Both the position numbers and the translations under genes were made by a program. A stretch of DNA of 64,000 nucleotides from Thalassospira lucentensis (GTDB lineage: Bacteria > Pseudomonadota > Alphaproteobacteria > Rhodospirillales > Thalassospiraceae): NCBI RefSeq assembly GCF_032921865.1, contig NZ_CP136684.1, positions 2,949,001 through 3,013,000 of the forward strand, in the 5' to 3' direction. This document shows positions 7,526-17,817 of the stretch, one piece after another (positions within the stretch are counted from its first letter, which is position 1; every line of letters begins with the position of its first letter). The notes under the pieces are model-generated. The model had not been told where the DNA came from, did no database searches, and saw nothing but the letters and a program-made list of their open reading frames with translations.

Positions 7526-8800
7526 ATGACCTTGATGAAAAAACTGCTCGCAACGGCGGGCGTTCTTGGCGCGACTTTTGCGATGGCCGGATCGGCCAAT
7601 GCCGCAAAGATTTCTATTTCCTGTGGTGCCGTCGGACAGGAACTTGCGCTTTGCCAGGAAGGTGTTGATGCATGGGCAAAGCAGACAGGCAACGAAGTCG
7701 CGGTGATTTCCACCCCGAACTCCACCACCGAACGACTGGCCCTTTATCAGCAGATTCTGGCCGCCGGATCGTCCGATATCGATGTGTTCCAGATTGATGT
7801 GATCTGGCCGGGGATCCTGGGCAACCACTTCATTGATCTTAACGAATACATGGCGGACGAAGCCAAGCAGCATTTTGAGGCCATCGTCACCAACAACACC
7901 TTTGAAGACCGGCTGGTCGCCATGCCGTGGTACACGGATGCGGGCGTGCTTTATTACCGCAAGGATTTGCTGGAAAAGTATGGCGAAACTGTTCCTGAAA
8001 CCTGGGAACAGCTGACAAAAACAGCGCAGAAAATCCAGGAAGGCGAACGCAAGGCCGGTAACGACAAAATGTGGGGCCATGTGTTTCAGGGCCGTGCCTA
8101 TGAAGGCCTGACCTGCAATGCGCTGGAATGGGTCGTTTCGTTCAATGGTGGTTCGGTGGTCGAACCGAATGGCGATATTTCGATCAATAACGATCGGGCC
8201 AAAAAGGCAATTGAAACCGCTTCAAACTGGATCGGCACTATTTCCCCCGAAGGTGTCCTTGGCTATGCCGAGGAAGAAGCACGCGGTGTGTTTCAGTCAG
8301 GCAATTCGGTCTTCATGCGCAACTGGCCCTATGCCTGGGCGCTGGCCAATTCGGCAGACAGCCCGGTCAAGGGCAAGGTCGGTGTTGCTGCCCTGCCCAA
8401 AGGCGGTGAAGACGGCCGTTCGGCCGCAGCCCTTGGTGGCTGGCAGCTCTCGGTTTCGAAATATTCGGAAAATCCCGAACTTGCAGCCGATCTTGTGAAA
8501 TTCCTGACCTCCTACGAAGAACAGAAACGTCGCGCGATCAAGGGTTCCTATAACCCGACCATTGCGGATCTCTACAAGGACGAGGAAGTCCTTTCGGCCA
8601 ATCCGTTCTTTGGCGATCTGTACGAGACATTCACCAGTGCTGCACCGCGCCCGTCAACCGTGACCGGTTCGAAATACAATCAGGTATCAAGCGAGTTTTG
8701 GCAGGCGGTGCATGCATCCTTGTCGGGATCGCAAACCGTCGATCAGGCGGTTACCGGGCTTGAACGCAACCTGAAACGTGTAAAGCGTTCCGGCTGGTAA
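7526..8800 (+). CDS. Alpha-glucoside-type ABC transporter substrate-binding protein
   Basis: A 424-residue family 1 extracellular solute-binding protein. It has a clear signal peptide (MTLMKKLLATAG... cleaved after about residue 26 at ANA-AK). The stretch STTERLALYQQIL followed by IDVFQIDVIWPG is typical of trehalose/maltose/alpha-glucoside binding proteins. AGGGAGG lies just before the ATG at 7526. It is the first gene of the import operon, acts in the periplasm, and delivers its ligand to the two permeases downstream. The exact sugar (trehalose, maltose, sucrose) cannot be read from sequence. Confidence 0.88.
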   Translation: MTLMKKLLATAGVLGATFAMAGSANAAKISISCGAVGQELALCQEGVDAWAKQTGNEVAVISTPNSTTERLALYQQILAAGSSDIDVFQIDVIWPGILGNHFIDLNEYMADEAKQHFEAIVTNNTFEDRLVAMPWYTDAGVLYYRKDLLEKYGETVPETWEQLTKTAQKIQEGERKAGNDKMWGHVFQGRAYEGLTCNALEWVVSFNGGSVVEPNGDISINNDRAKKAIETASNWIGTISPEGVLGYAEEEARGVFQSGNSVFMRNWPYAWALANSADSPVKGKVGVAALPKGGEDGRSAAALGGWQLSVSKYSENPELAADLVKFLTSYEEQKRRAIKGSYNPTIADLYKDEEVLSANPFFGDLYETFTSAAPRPSTVTGSKYNQVSSEFWQAVHASLSGSQTVDQAVTGLERNLKRVKRSGW

Positions 8801-8886
8801 ACGGACCTCGCAGTACCGGGGACGAGGGTCGCCCGGTACTGCCCCGATCCTGTTTTCGTACCGGTTTGCTTAGGCCGGTTTGATGG

Positions 8887-9858
8887 ATGGCGGTCATAAC
8901 CGAACATCCCCCTTCAAGATCAAGAGCGGTTCCCATGGCGCAAGCTTCGTCCCTGACGCGTGCAAGACGGCGTTCGGCATGGCTGTTTTTAACACCGATG
9001 CTGGTCATTCTTGCCGCAGTGGCCGGTTGGCCGTTGCTCCGGACTTTCATCTTTGGCTTTACCGATGCCAATCTGTCCGACCTTGGAAATTATGGCTTTA
9101 TCGGCTTTGAAAATTTCTATGCGGTTTATGATGGCGAGACGTTCGGCCTTCTGGCCGATCCGGAATGGTGGCAGGCGGTCTGGAATACGATTTACTTCAC
9201 CGTGATTTCGGTTTCGCTTGAAACGGTACTGGGGATCATCGTGGCCCTTGTCCTTAATCAGGAATTCAAGGGGCGCGGTCTGGTGCGGGCGGCGGTTCTG
9301 ATCCCTTGGGCGATCCCGACAATTGTATCGGCCAAAATGTGGAACTGGATGCTGCATGACCAGTTCGGCATCATCAATGATCTTCTGATGTCGCTGGGGC
9401 TGATTGCATCGCCGATCGCCTGGACGGCCAATCCGGATACGGCGATGGTCGCTGTGATCATGGTTGATGTCTGGAAAACCACACCGTTTATGGCGCTTTT
9501 GACACTGGCAGCCCTTCAGATGCTGCCAAGTGACTGTTACGAAGCCGCCCGTGTTGATGGCATCCATCCGGTCCGGGTGTTTTTCAAGGTAACCCTGCCG
9601 CTGATCAAACCCGCATTGATGGTGGCCGTGATCTTCCGTGCCCTTGATGCATTGCGTGTGTTTGACGTGATTTATGTCTTAACGCCAAACAATCCGAACA
9701 CCATGACCATGTCGGTCTATGCCCGGCAGCTTCTGGTCGATTTTCAGGAAGTCGGATATGGCTCGGCGGCATCAACGCTGCTGTTTCTGGTCATCGCCTT
9801 TTCGATCATGGCCTACATGATGATCGGTCGGGTCCGGCTTGACGAGGGGGGACATTAA
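8887..9858 (+). CDS. Sugar ABC transporter permease (MalF-like)
   Basis: A 323-residue inner-membrane protein with about six hydrophobic spans and the EAA loop EAARVDGIHPVRVFFKVTLP that docks the ATPase. The short, mostly polar N-terminus precedes the first span (SAWLFLTPMLVILAAV). The start is uncertain: ATG 8887 gives the full length, while ATG 8935 would remove 16 residues. The next permease gene starts one base after this stop, indicating tight coupling. Confidence 0.87.
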   Translation: MAVITEHPPSRSRAVPMAQASSLTRARRRSAWLFLTPMLVILAAVAGWPLLRTFIFGFTDANLSDLGNYGFIGFENFYAVYDGETFGLLADPEWWQAVWNTIYFTVISVSLETVLGIIVALVLNQEFKGRGLVRAAVLIPWAIPTIVSAKMWNWMLHDQFGIINDLLMSLGLIASPIAWTANPDTAMVAVIMVDVWKTTPFMALLTLAALQMLPSDCYEAARVDGIHPVRVFFKVTLPLIKPALMVAVIFRALDALRVFDVIYVLTPNNPNTMTMSVYARQLLVDFQEVGYGSAASTLLFLVIAFSIMAYMMIGRVRLDEGGH

Positions 9859-9859
9859 C

Positions 9860-10699
9860 ATGAACCGCAATGTCAAATCCCTGATGATGAAGGCAGGGTT
9901 CTATCTTCTGGTAGCGGCCATCGTGATCTTTGCCGTTTTCCCGTTCTACTATGCGATCCTGACCGCGTTCGAAACCGGATCGGCGTTGTTTGACGTCAAT
10001 TACCTGCCCGAAAGTTTCAGTTTCTCGAACTATCTGTCGGTGTTTGAAGGGCAACCATTCGGTCGCAATATCTTCAATTCGATCTTTGTCAGTGTGATGG
10101 TTGTTGCCCTGTCGCTTCTGATGGGGGTGACCGCATCCTACGCGCTTGCACGGGTTAAATTCGCCGGGCGTGGCCTGTTGCTGGTGACAATCCTGTCGGT
10201 GTCGATGTTCCCGCAGGTCGCGGTGCTGTCGGGGATGTTCGAACTGATCCGCGCCGTCGGGCTTTATAACTCGATGTTCGGGCTGGCGATTTCATACATG
10301 ATGCTGACCCTGCCATTCACGGTCTGGATCCTGACCGCCTTCATGCGCGAATTACCGCGCGAGCTTGAAGAAGCCGCCGTGATGGACGGGGCCAGCCCCT
10401 GGACCGTGATCACGCGGGTGTTCCTGCCGGTTATGTGGCCGGCGATGGTCACCACCGGGCTTCTGGCCTTCATCATGGCATGGAACGAATTCCTGTTTGC
10501 CCTGACCTTCACCCTGACCAATGAACAGCGCACCGTGCCGGTTGCCATCGCCCTGATTTCCGGGGCCAGCCAGTTTGAAATGCCATGGGGCAATATCATG
10601 GCGGCATCGGTGATCGTGACGGTTCCGTTGATTGTTCTGGTTCTGATTTTCCAGCGTCGCATCGTTTCCGGCCTGACCGCCGGGGCTGTCAAAGGCTGA
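9860..10699 (+). CDS. Sugar ABC transporter permease (MalG-like)
   Basis: A 279-residue partner permease with about six spans and the EAA-type loop EEAAVMDGASPWTVITRVFLP. The start at 9860 is chosen because GAGGGGGGA precedes it; the earlier in-frame codon at 9839 lies inside the previous gene. With the MalF-like protein it forms the translocation channel of the alpha-glucoside importer. Confidence 0.9.
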   Translation: MNRNVKSLMMKAGFYLLVAAIVIFAVFPFYYAILTAFETGSALFDVNYLPESFSFSNYLSVFEGQPFGRNIFNSIFVSVMVVALSLLMGVTASYALARVKFAGRGLLLVTILSVSMFPQVAVLSGMFELIRAVGLYNSMFGLAISYMMLTLPFTVWILTAFMRELPRELEEAAVMDGASPWTVITRVFLPVMWPAMVTTGLLAFIMAWNEFLFALTFTLTNEQRTVPVAIALISGASQFEMPWGNIMAASVIVTVPLIVLVLIFQRRIVSGLTAGAVKG

Positions 10700-10736
10700 T
10701 GCGGCTTCTCGTCCCACATGACTTAAGGTGACTTAA

Positions 10737-12365
10737 ATGGCTTTGGCCGGAAATCCTGACTGGTGGCGCGGTGGCGTCCTGTATCAAATCTATCCGCGCA
10801 GCTTCTTTGATTCGAATGGCGATGGCATTGGTGATCTGCCCGGCATTACCCAGAAACTCGATTACATTGCCGATCTGGGCGTCGATGGCATCTGGCTATC
10901 GCCGTTCTTTACCTCGCCCATGAAGGATTTCGGCTATGATGTGGCGGATTACCGCGATGTCGATCCGATGTTCGGGACATTGGCCGATTTCGACCATCTG
11001 GTTGAAAAGGCCCATTCGCTTGGCCTGCGCGTCACCATCGATCAGGTCCTGTCGCACAGTTCCGATCAGCATGCCTGGTTCAAGGAAAGCCGGTCATCAC
11101 GCGATAATCCAAAGGCCGACTGGTATGTCTGGGCTGATCCCAAGGCGGACGGCACGCCGCCCAATAACTGGCTGTCGATCTTTGGCGGTTCGGCATGGAA
11201 GTTCGATACCACCCGGCAGCAATATTACATGCACAACTTTCTGGTCAGTCAGCCGGACCTGAATTTCCATAACCCGGATGTACAGGCCCAGTTGCTTGAC
11301 GATGTGGAATTCTGGCTGCGTCGCGGGGTGGACGGTTTCCGGCTTGATACCGCCAATTTCTATGTCCATGACGCGGAATTGCGCGATAACCCGCCATGGG
11401 TTCCGGGTACCCACCGGCCCGAAGGTGCCCCAAAGGAAAATCCCTATACCCGCCAGATGCATGTCTATGACAAAACGCGACCGGAAAATATCGCGTTCCT
11501 TAAAAAACTGCGTGCGGTTCTCGACAAATATCCGGGGGCAACGACGGTTGGTGAAATCGGGTCGGACAATTCGCTGGCGACCATGGCGGAATATACCGCC
11601 GGGGGCGACAAGCTTCACATGGCCTATACGATCAATCTGCTGGAAAGCCCGCTTGAAACGCCGTTGATCCGCGGGATGTTGCGCAATGTGTTTGACGTCC
11701 TTGGTGATGGCTGGCCGTGCTGGGCGGTGTCGAACCATGACTTCGTCCGGGTCGCGACCCGTTGGGGCAGGGATAAGGGCGGCGATAATGATGCCCGCCT
11801 TCGCATGATCCCGGCCCTTTACACCACATTGCGTGGCACGCCCTGCATCTATCAGGGGGAAGAACTTGGCCTTGAAGAGGCCGTCGTTCCCTATGAATTG
11901 CTGCAGGATCCTTACGGGATTGAAATGTGGCCGGAATTCAAGGGGCGCGATGGATGCCGGACCCCGATGCCGTGGATGAATGCCAATATTCCGCATGGCG
12001 GTTTCACGACAAGTGACGCGCCGTGGCTTCCGGTCCCGCAGGATCACAGCGCGCTTGCGGTTGCCGAACAGATGGATGACCCCAATTCGCTGCGCAGTTT
12101 CTATCGTGATCTTCTGGCGTGGCGCAAAATCCATCCGGAAATCATCGATGGCGATATCGAGATGCTCGATATCGATGACAATGTCATCGCCTATGCCCGG
12201 ATGGCGGGCGTGGTCCGGACCATCTGCGTGTTCAATACGACGTCCGATGCCCGAACCGTGACCTTGCCCGGGCGTTCGGATGCGAATTTCGCCCTTAACA
12301 GCGGATCGGTTACCGGCAATCAGCTTTCGCTGCCGGGCTGGGGCTTTTATTTCGGAACGATATAA
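10737..12365 (+). CDS. GH13 alpha-glucosidase
   Basis: A 542-residue glycoside hydrolase family 13 enzyme. The four conserved regions are seen: region I near DQVLSHSS, region II GVDGFRLDTANF with the nucleophile Asp204, region III VGEIGS with the acid/base Glu273, and region IV SNHD with the stabilising Asp335. The N-terminal WWRGGVLYQIYPRSF and length match AglA-type alpha-glucosidases and oligo-1,6-glucosidases. With no signal peptide it acts in the cytoplasm, cleaving the imported disaccharide to glucose for glk. Its place between permease and ATPase genes matches the rhizobial aglEFGAK order. Confidence 0.93.
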   Translation: MALAGNPDWWRGGVLYQIYPRSFFDSNGDGIGDLPGITQKLDYIADLGVDGIWLSPFFTSPMKDFGYDVADYRDVDPMFGTLADFDHLVEKAHSLGLRVTIDQVLSHSSDQHAWFKESRSSRDNPKADWYVWADPKADGTPPNNWLSIFGGSAWKFDTTRQQYYMHNFLVSQPDLNFHNPDVQAQLLDDVEFWLRRGVDGFRLDTANFYVHDAELRDNPPWVPGTHRPEGAPKENPYTRQMHVYDKTRPENIAFLKKLRAVLDKYPGATTVGEIGSDNSLATMAEYTAGGDKLHMAYTINLLESPLETPLIRGMLRNVFDVLGDGWPCWAVSNHDFVRVATRWGRDKGGDNDARLRMIPALYTTLRGTPCIYQGEELGLEEAVVPYELLQDPYGIEMWPEFKGRDGCRTPMPWMNANIPHGGFTTSDAPWLPVPQDHSALAVAEQMDDPNSLRSFYRDLLAWRKIHPEIIDGDIEMLDIDDNVIAYARMAGVVRTICVFNTTSDARTVTLPGRSDANFALNSGSVTGNQLSLPGWGFYFGTI

Positions 12366-12391
12366 ATCGACAAGTCGAGGGAGGAACCCGC

Positions 12392-13522
12392 ATGTCTGAA
12401 GTGGTTCTTAAGCAGGTTAAAAAACGTTTCGGTCCGATCGAGACCATTCATGGTGTCGATCTGAATATCCGCGATGGCGAATTTTGCGTGTTTGTCGGTC
12501 CGTCAGGATGTGGCAAATCGACCTTGCTGCGCCTGATTGCCGGGCTCGAAGATATCAGCGACGGCGAACTTTCCATTGGTGGCGAGGTCGTCAATGACAG
12601 GGCGCCAAAGGATCGTGGTGTGGCCATGGTATTTCAGTCCTATGCGCTTTATCCGCATATGACGGTCTATGAAAACATGGCGTTCGGCCTTGATCTTGCA
12701 AAAAAGACCAAGGACGAGCAGCGCGAACGCGTGATGGCCGCGGCCAGGGTGCTGCAACTTGAAGAATTGCTGGACCGCAAGCCAAAGGAACTTTCGGGCG
12801 GGCAGCGTCAACGCGTTGCGATTGGCCGGGCGATTGTGCGCAAGCCGAAAGTCTTCCTGTTTGACGAGCCGTTATCGAACCTTGATGCCGGTTTGCGCGT
12901 GCAGATGCGCATCGAATTGACAAAACTTCATGAAAAATTGAAGTCCACGATGATTTATGTGACGCATGATCAGGTCGAAGCCATGACAATGGCTGACAAG
13001 ATCGTGGTTTTGCGGGCGGGTTCGGTCGAGCAGGTCGGGACCCCGCTTGAACTCTATCATCATCCGCAAAATCAATTTGTTGCGGGCTTCATCGGGTCGC
13101 CTAAAATGAACTTTGTTCCGGCGGTTGTGATGGGGGTTTCGCAACAAACTGTTACGGTTAAACTGGATTCCGGTAAAGAGGTGATGCTGCCTGTTGATGG
13201 CAGTGGTCTTGACGCCGGAGATCGTGTAACAGTGGGCATCAGACCGGAACATTGCAGCCTTGCCGATCAGGACACGGCATTGCTGTCAGGTACGGTCGAA
13301 GTGGTTGAACATCTGGGCGAGGCGGGTCTCGTCTATGTGCAGGCCGATGGTGATGAACTGTTCGTTGCCCGTGTCACGGGTGATACGGCAATTGTAACAG
13401 GATCATCCATTGGCATTCATGCCCGGGTGGAAGATTGCTATCTGTTCGATCAGAACGGACAAGCCAGACGGCGCCTTGATGTGGATAACGAACCGCTCAG
13501 AGCCCAGCTGGCAACAGGATAG
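12392..13522 (+). CDS. Sugar ABC transporter ATP-binding protein (MsmK/UgpC type)
   Basis: A 376-residue ATPase. Walker A is GPSGCGKST, the signature is LSGGQRQRVA, Walker B is VFLFDEPLSNLD, and the switch His is in VTHDQVEAM. About 130 C-terminal residues form the MOBE/TOBE-like regulatory domain found in sugar-importer ATPases. It follows the glucosidase gene by 26 bp with GGGAGGA before the ATG. It powers the importer and may also serve other sugar permeases. Confidence 0.92.
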   Translation: MSEVVLKQVKKRFGPIETIHGVDLNIRDGEFCVFVGPSGCGKSTLLRLIAGLEDISDGELSIGGEVVNDRAPKDRGVAMVFQSYALYPHMTVYENMAFGLDLAKKTKDEQRERVMAAARVLQLEELLDRKPKELSGGQRQRVAIGRAIVRKPKVFLFDEPLSNLDAGLRVQMRIELTKLHEKLKSTMIYVTHDQVEAMTMADKIVVLRAGSVEQVGTPLELYHHPQNQFVAGFIGSPKMNFVPAVVMGVSQQTVTVKLDSGKEVMLPVDGSGLDAGDRVTVGIRPEHCSLADQDTALLSGTVEVVEHLGEAGLVYVQADGDELFVARVTGDTAIVTGSSIGIHARVEDCYLFDQNGQARRRLDVDNEPLRAQLATG

Positions 13523-13634
13523 GCGGTGACGGGGCGAAAACCCGGCGCCGGCCAACACGGTAAATACCGTGGCCCGGTCGTTTGCCAGAGCCCTTCGGGC
13601 TCGGGATCCCACCTTTACGACGGGGAGGAAACGA

Positions 13635-13718
13635 GTGAGAGCAGTTCGCTTGGAAGGCTTAGGGCAAGATGACACAAACGACGACGCAGCGCCAACGGCT
13701 GAAGCATCGTATCGCTGA
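13635..13718 (+). CDS. Possible leader ORF overlapping the start of zwf (27 aa)
   Basis: A GTG at 13635 lies just after GGGGAGGAAACGA, the strongest ribosome site in this gap. The frame runs 27 codons and stops inside zwf at 13716-13718, out of frame with it. The zwf ATG itself has only AGGGCAAG. The ORF could couple translation or be accidental. The peptide is acidic at its C-terminal half and resembles nothing I know. Upstream are two small hairpins: CACGGT-AAAT-ACCGTG near 13557-13572 and GAGCCC-TTC-GGGCTC near 13589-13603. Confidence 0.3.
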   Translation: MRAVRLEGLGQDDTNDDAAPTAEASYR

Positions 13719-15174
13719 TATCGTGATTTTCGGTGGGACCGGAGATTTGGCGTTACGCAAACTTTTCCCCGCACTTTACGAAATGGAACGTACCGGGCGT
13801 TTCGATGATTCCACCCGCATTTTCGGCGCCTCGCGCAGCGAACATTCCGATGACGAATTCCGCACCAAGCTGGAAGAAGCCGGAAAAAAGTACATTCCCA
13901 AAGGCGAATTTGACGCCAAGGTCTGGAAAAAGTTTGCAGCCCGCATCGCCTATGTTCAGGTATCCGCCGGCGATGAAGCCGGGTTTAAGATCCTGCATGA
14001 AAAACTTGCCGATCAGCCGGATCGGGACCGCGTCTATTATTTCTCGACCAGCCCTTCGCTGTTTGCCGATATGGCCTTTAACCTCAAGAAAGCCGGTCTG
14101 GTAACGCCCAATTCGCGCGTTGTGCTTGAAAAGCCGCTGGGCCACGATCTTGAAAGCTGCCGTGAAATCAACGGCCAGATTGGTGAAGTCTTCGAAGAAC
14201 ACCAGATTTTCCGTATCGACCATTATCTTGGCAAGGAAACGGTGCAGAACCTTTTGATCCTGCGCTTTGCCAATGCGATGTTCGAGCCATTGTGGAACAG
14301 CGCGCATATCGATCATGTGCAGATCACGGTTGGCGAGGAAGTCGGCGTCGAAGGGCGCTGGTCCTATTATGATGATGCCGGTGCGATGCGCGACATGGTT
14401 CAGAACCATATGTTGCAGCTTCTCTGCCTTGTCGCGATGGAAGCCCCGCATGTTCTCGATCAGGACGCGGTGCGTGATGAAAAGGTCAAGGTGCTCAAGG
14501 CGCTCAAACCGATCAATGATTCCAATATCGACAGCGCAACCGTGCGCGGCCAGTACCGCAATGGTGCCGTTGGCGGCAAGGAAGTCCCGGGCTATCTTGA
14601 AGAAGAAGGTGCCAATATCGACAGCACCACCGAGACATTCGTTGCCATCCGGGCCGAACTGAATAACTGGCGCTGGGCCGGGGTGCCGTTCTATCTGCGG
14701 ACCGGTAAACGTTTACCGAAACGCCATTCGGAAATTGTCATCCAGTTCCGCGATGTGCCGCACCAGATTTTCCCGCTGGCAAAATCCATGACCAATTATC
14801 AGGCCAACCGCCTTGTTCTGCGTTTGCAGCCTGATGACGGCATCCATCTGGTTCTGAATACCAAGAACCCGGGGCCGGGTCTTGTGCGCCTGCGTCCGAC
14901 CGCGCTTAACCTGTCCTTTGCCGAGGCATTCGGCGGGCGCAGCCCGGATGCTTACGAGCGTCTTTTGCTCGATGCGATTGATGGCAATAACACACTGTTC
15001 GTCCGTCGTGATGAACAGGATATTGCCTGGCAGTGGGTCGATGCCATTCAGGAAGCATGGCAAAGCAATCACATCACACCCAAGGGGTATACCTCGGGCA
15101 CGTGGGGGCCTTCGGCGGCCATTGCGCTGATCGAGCGTGACGGCCGGACCTGGAACGAAGAAGCCGGGTTCTGA
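13669..15174 (+). CDS. zwf: Glucose-6-phosphate 1-dehydrogenase
   Basis: A 501-residue enzyme oxidising glucose 6-phosphate to 6-phosphogluconolactone with NAD(P)+. It has the cofactor motif GGTGDLALRKLFPALY near residue 23 and the substrate-binding signature RIDHYLGKE with the active-site His and Lys. Length is normal. It is the first step of the Entner-Doudoroff block that continues with pgl, edd, glk and eda, all on the same strand. The gap from the ATPase gene is 146 bp, so a second promoter is possible. Confidence 0.96.
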   Translation: MTQTTTQRQRLKHRIADIVIFGGTGDLALRKLFPALYEMERTGRFDDSTRIFGASRSEHSDDEFRTKLEEAGKKYIPKGEFDAKVWKKFAARIAYVQVSAGDEAGFKILHEKLADQPDRDRVYYFSTSPSLFADMAFNLKKAGLVTPNSRVVLEKPLGHDLESCREINGQIGEVFEEHQIFRIDHYLGKETVQNLLILRFANAMFEPLWNSAHIDHVQITVGEEVGVEGRWSYYDDAGAMRDMVQNHMLQLLCLVAMEAPHVLDQDAVRDEKVKVLKALKPINDSNIDSATVRGQYRNGAVGGKEVPGYLEEEGANIDSTTETFVAIRAELNNWRWAGVPFYLRTGKRLPKRHSEIVIQFRDVPHQIFPLAKSMTNYQANRLVLRLQPDDGIHLVLNTKNPGPGLVRLRPTALNLSFAEAFGGRSPDAYERLLLDAIDGNNTLFVRRDEQDIAWQWVDAIQEAWQSNHITPKGYTSGTWGPSAAIALIERDGRTWNEEAGF

Positions 15175-15178
15175 TGAC

Positions 15179-15973
15179 ATGCGGGTCGCCTTGCCTTTTG
15201 GTGTGGCGGCCTTGCGTGACGATGAACCGGTTCCCAATTTTCTGGACGAAGACATGACAAACGAACGCATTTTCCAAAGCGGCGATGACATGCTTGCGGC
15301 CATGGTCAAGGAAACCGTGGAACGCCTTGAATTCGCCATTGCGACCCGCGGCCATGCCAGCATGGCGGTGGCCGGTGGACGTTTTCCCAAACCGCTCTTT
15401 GAAAAACTCTCGACCGTCAAACTGGACTGGTCAAAAGTCACTGTCACCCTTGGCGATGATCGCTGGGTGGGGCTGGATGACGATCAGTCGAACGAAAAGC
15501 TGGTTCGCGATCATTTCCTGATCAACGAAGCCCAGCATGCGCGTTTTGTGTCGCTGAAAACCGGCGATGCCAATCCCGAAGACGCGATTTCAACGGTTTC
15601 AAGCCGCCTTCGCACCGATCTGAACTGGCCGCTTGATATCGTGTATCTGGGCATGGGTGATGATGGCCATACGGCATCCCTGTTCCCGTCATCCGCGCCC
15701 GATGCCCTGCAAAAGGGACTTTATCCCGCCCATGGCGAACTGGTTGCCGCCGCGCGTCCGACCGTATCCCCGGTCCCGCGCATCAGCATGACTTTGCCCG
15801 CCATCCTCAATGCCCGGTATATTGGCATCCATATTACCGGACAATCCAAATGGTCGACCTTTGAAACCGCGAAAAACGGCACCGAGATCGAAGAAATGCC
15901 GGTTCGCGCAATCTTGCAGCAGACTGACATCCCCGTCGATCTGTGGTGGAGCGCCGAGAACCCGAAAGGCTGA
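15179..15973 (+). CDS. pgl: 6-phosphogluconolactonase
   Basis: It hydrolyses 6-phosphogluconolactone to 6-phosphogluconate. Motifs seen: [15 protein letters not shown] near the N-terminus, TLGDDRWVG and [14 protein letters not shown], all typical of the DevB/NagB-like fold. From the ATG at 15179 the protein is 264 residues. An ATG at 15254 gives 239 residues, the usual family length. I kept the upstream start because it lies 4 nt after the zwf stop and the extra codons look coding, but the shorter form is quite possible. Confidence 0.9.
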   Translation: MRVALPFGVAALRDDEPVPNFLDEDMTNERIFQSGDDMLAAMVKETVERLEFAIATRGHASMAVAGGRFPKPLFEKLSTVKLDWSKVTVTLGDDRWVGLDDDQSNEKLVRDHFLINEAQHARFVSLKTGDANPEDAISTVSSRLRTDLNWPLDIVYLGMGDDGHTASLFPSSAPDALQKGLYPAHGELVAAARPTVSPVPRISMTLPAILNARYIGIHITGQSKWSTFETAKNGTEIEEMPVRAILQQTDIPVDLWWSAENPKG

Positions 15974-15978
15974 ACCCC

Positions 15979-17817
15979 ATGAAACGTGAATTAGAACAGA
16001 TTACCAAACGCATCATCGAACGTTCCAAGCCGACCCGCGAGGCCTATCTGGAACGCATCGAAGCTGCCGCGTCCGACCGCCCGCATCGCTCATCCCTGTC
16101 ATGCGGCAACCTTGCCCATGCGTCTGCGGGCTGCAGTGCGGCGGACAAGGAACGCATCAATGGCGACGAAGGTGCCAATCTGGGCATCGTGACATCCTAT
16201 AACGATATGCTGTCCGCCCATCAGCCGCTGGGCGTCTATCCCGATCGCATCAAAAAGGCCGTGTTCGAAGCCGGCGCAACCGCACAGGTTGCCGGTGGCG
16301 TGCCCGCCATGTGCGATGGCGTGACGCAAGGCCGTCCGGGCATGGAGCTGTCCCTGTTTTCGCGTGATGTGATCGCGATGTCGACTGCGGTATCGCTGTC
16401 GCATGATGTGTTTGATGCCGCTCTTTATCTTGGTGTCTGCGATAAAATCGTACCGGGTCTGGTGATGGGGGCACTTGCCTATGGTCACATTCCGGCGGTG
16501 TTTGTGCCAGCCGGTCCGATGCCGTCCGGTTTACCCAACAATGAAAAGGCCCGCATCCGGCAGCTTTACGCGCAGGGCAAGGTCGGTCGCAAGGAACTGC
16601 TCGAAGCGGAAACCGCATCCTATCACAGCCCGGGGACCTGTACCTTCTATGGTACGGCGAACTCCAACCAGATGCTGATGGAAATCATGGGCCTGCATTT
16701 GCCCGGTGCGGCGTTTGTTAATCCAAACACCGATCTGCGTGATGCCCTGACCGAAGAAGCCGCCCGTCGTGCGCTTCAGATCACCAAACTTGGCAATGAT
16801 TATCGTCCGGTTGGCAAAATTCTCGATGAAAAGGCATTCGTGAACGGCATCATCGGTCTGCTTGCGACCGGTGGGTCGACCAACCATACCCTGCATCTTC
16901 CGGCGATGGCCCGTGCCGCAGGGATCGAACTTCGCTGGGAAGATTTCGATGAATTGTCGCGTCTGATCCCGCTTCTGTGCCGTGTTTATCCGAACGGGCA
17001 GGCTGATGTGAACCATTTCCACGCCGCGGGCGGCATGGGCTTTGTGATCAGCGACCTTCTGAAAAACGGTCTTCTGCATCCCGATCTTCAGACCATCCAT
17101 ACCGGCGGCATGGCGGCCTATGGCACCGAGCCGTATCTGGATAACGGCAAATTGTCGTGGCGTGATGCCCCGGCCACCAGCCATGACGAGGAAATCCTGC
17201 GTCCGGCCGAAAAGGCGTTCAGTGCCGATGGTGGCCTTCGCATGCTGGCGGGGAACCTTGGCCGTTCGGTGATCAAGGTATCGGCTGTGAAGCCTGAAAA
17301 CCGCGTGATCGAAGCCCCGGCTGCGGTCTTTACCTCGCAGGAAGAAATGATGCAGGCGTTCAAGGACGGCAAACTGCATCGCGACGTTGTCTGCGTCGTT
17401 CGTTTCCAGGGGGCCAAGGCCAATGGCATGCCGGAACTGCACAAACTGACCCCGCCGCTTGGCGTGTTGCAGGACCTTGGTTACAAGGTCGCCCTTGTCA
17501 CCGATGGCCGCATGTCGGGCGCATCGGGCAAGGTCCCGGCGGCAATCCATGTCACCCCCGAAGCCATGATGAATGGGCCGATTGCCAAGGTGAAAGACGG
17601 CGATATCGTGCGTCTTGATGCCGAAACCGGCGAACTGATCCTGAACGTGACCGAGGCCGAACTGGCCAAGCGTGACTTCGCAACCTTTGATAACAAGGCC
17701 GAACATCAGACCGGTTTCGGTCGTGAATTGTTCGGTGTCTTCCGCGAACATGTCGGACTGGCCGAACTGGGTGCCAGTGCGGTGCTTCCGGGGGCAGCCG
17801 AGGTCGAGGTAGCATAA
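15979..17817 (+). CDS. edd: Phosphogluconate dehydratase
   Basis: A 612-residue IlvD/Edd-family dehydratase converting 6-phosphogluconate to 2-keto-3-deoxy-6-phosphogluconate. Cysteines expected to bind the Fe-S cluster are seen in [20 protein letters not shown] and [31 protein letters not shown] is the conserved family signature. The ATG at 15979 lies 5 nt after the pgl stop. The stop codon overlaps the glk start by one base, so the two are translationally coupled. Confidence 0.96.
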   Translation: MKRELEQITKRIIERSKPTREAYLERIEAAASDRPHRSSLSCGNLAHASAGCSAADKERINGDEGANLGIVTSYNDMLSAHQPLGVYPDRIKKAVFEAGATAQVAGGVPAMCDGVTQGRPGMELSLFSRDVIAMSTAVSLSHDVFDAALYLGVCDKIVPGLVMGALAYGHIPAVFVPAGPMPSGLPNNEKARIRQLYAQGKVGRKELLEAETASYHSPGTCTFYGTANSNQMLMEIMGLHLPGAAFVNPNTDLRDALTEEAARRALQITKLGNDYRPVGKILDEKAFVNGIIGLLATGGSTNHTLHLPAMARAAGIELRWEDFDELSRLIPLLCRVYPNGQADVNHFHAAGGMGFVISDLLKNGLLHPDLQTIHTGGMAAYGTEPYLDNGKLSWRDAPATSHDEEILRPAEKAFSADGGLRMLAGNLGRSVIKVSAVKPENRVIEAPAAVFTSQEEMMQAFKDGKLHRDVVCVVRFQGAKANGMPELHKLTPPLGVLQDLGYKVALVTDGRMSGASGKVPAAIHVTPEAMMNGPIAKVKDGDIVRLDAETGELILNVTEAELAKRDFATFDNKAEHQTGFGRELFGVFREHVGLAELGASAVLPGAAEVEVA

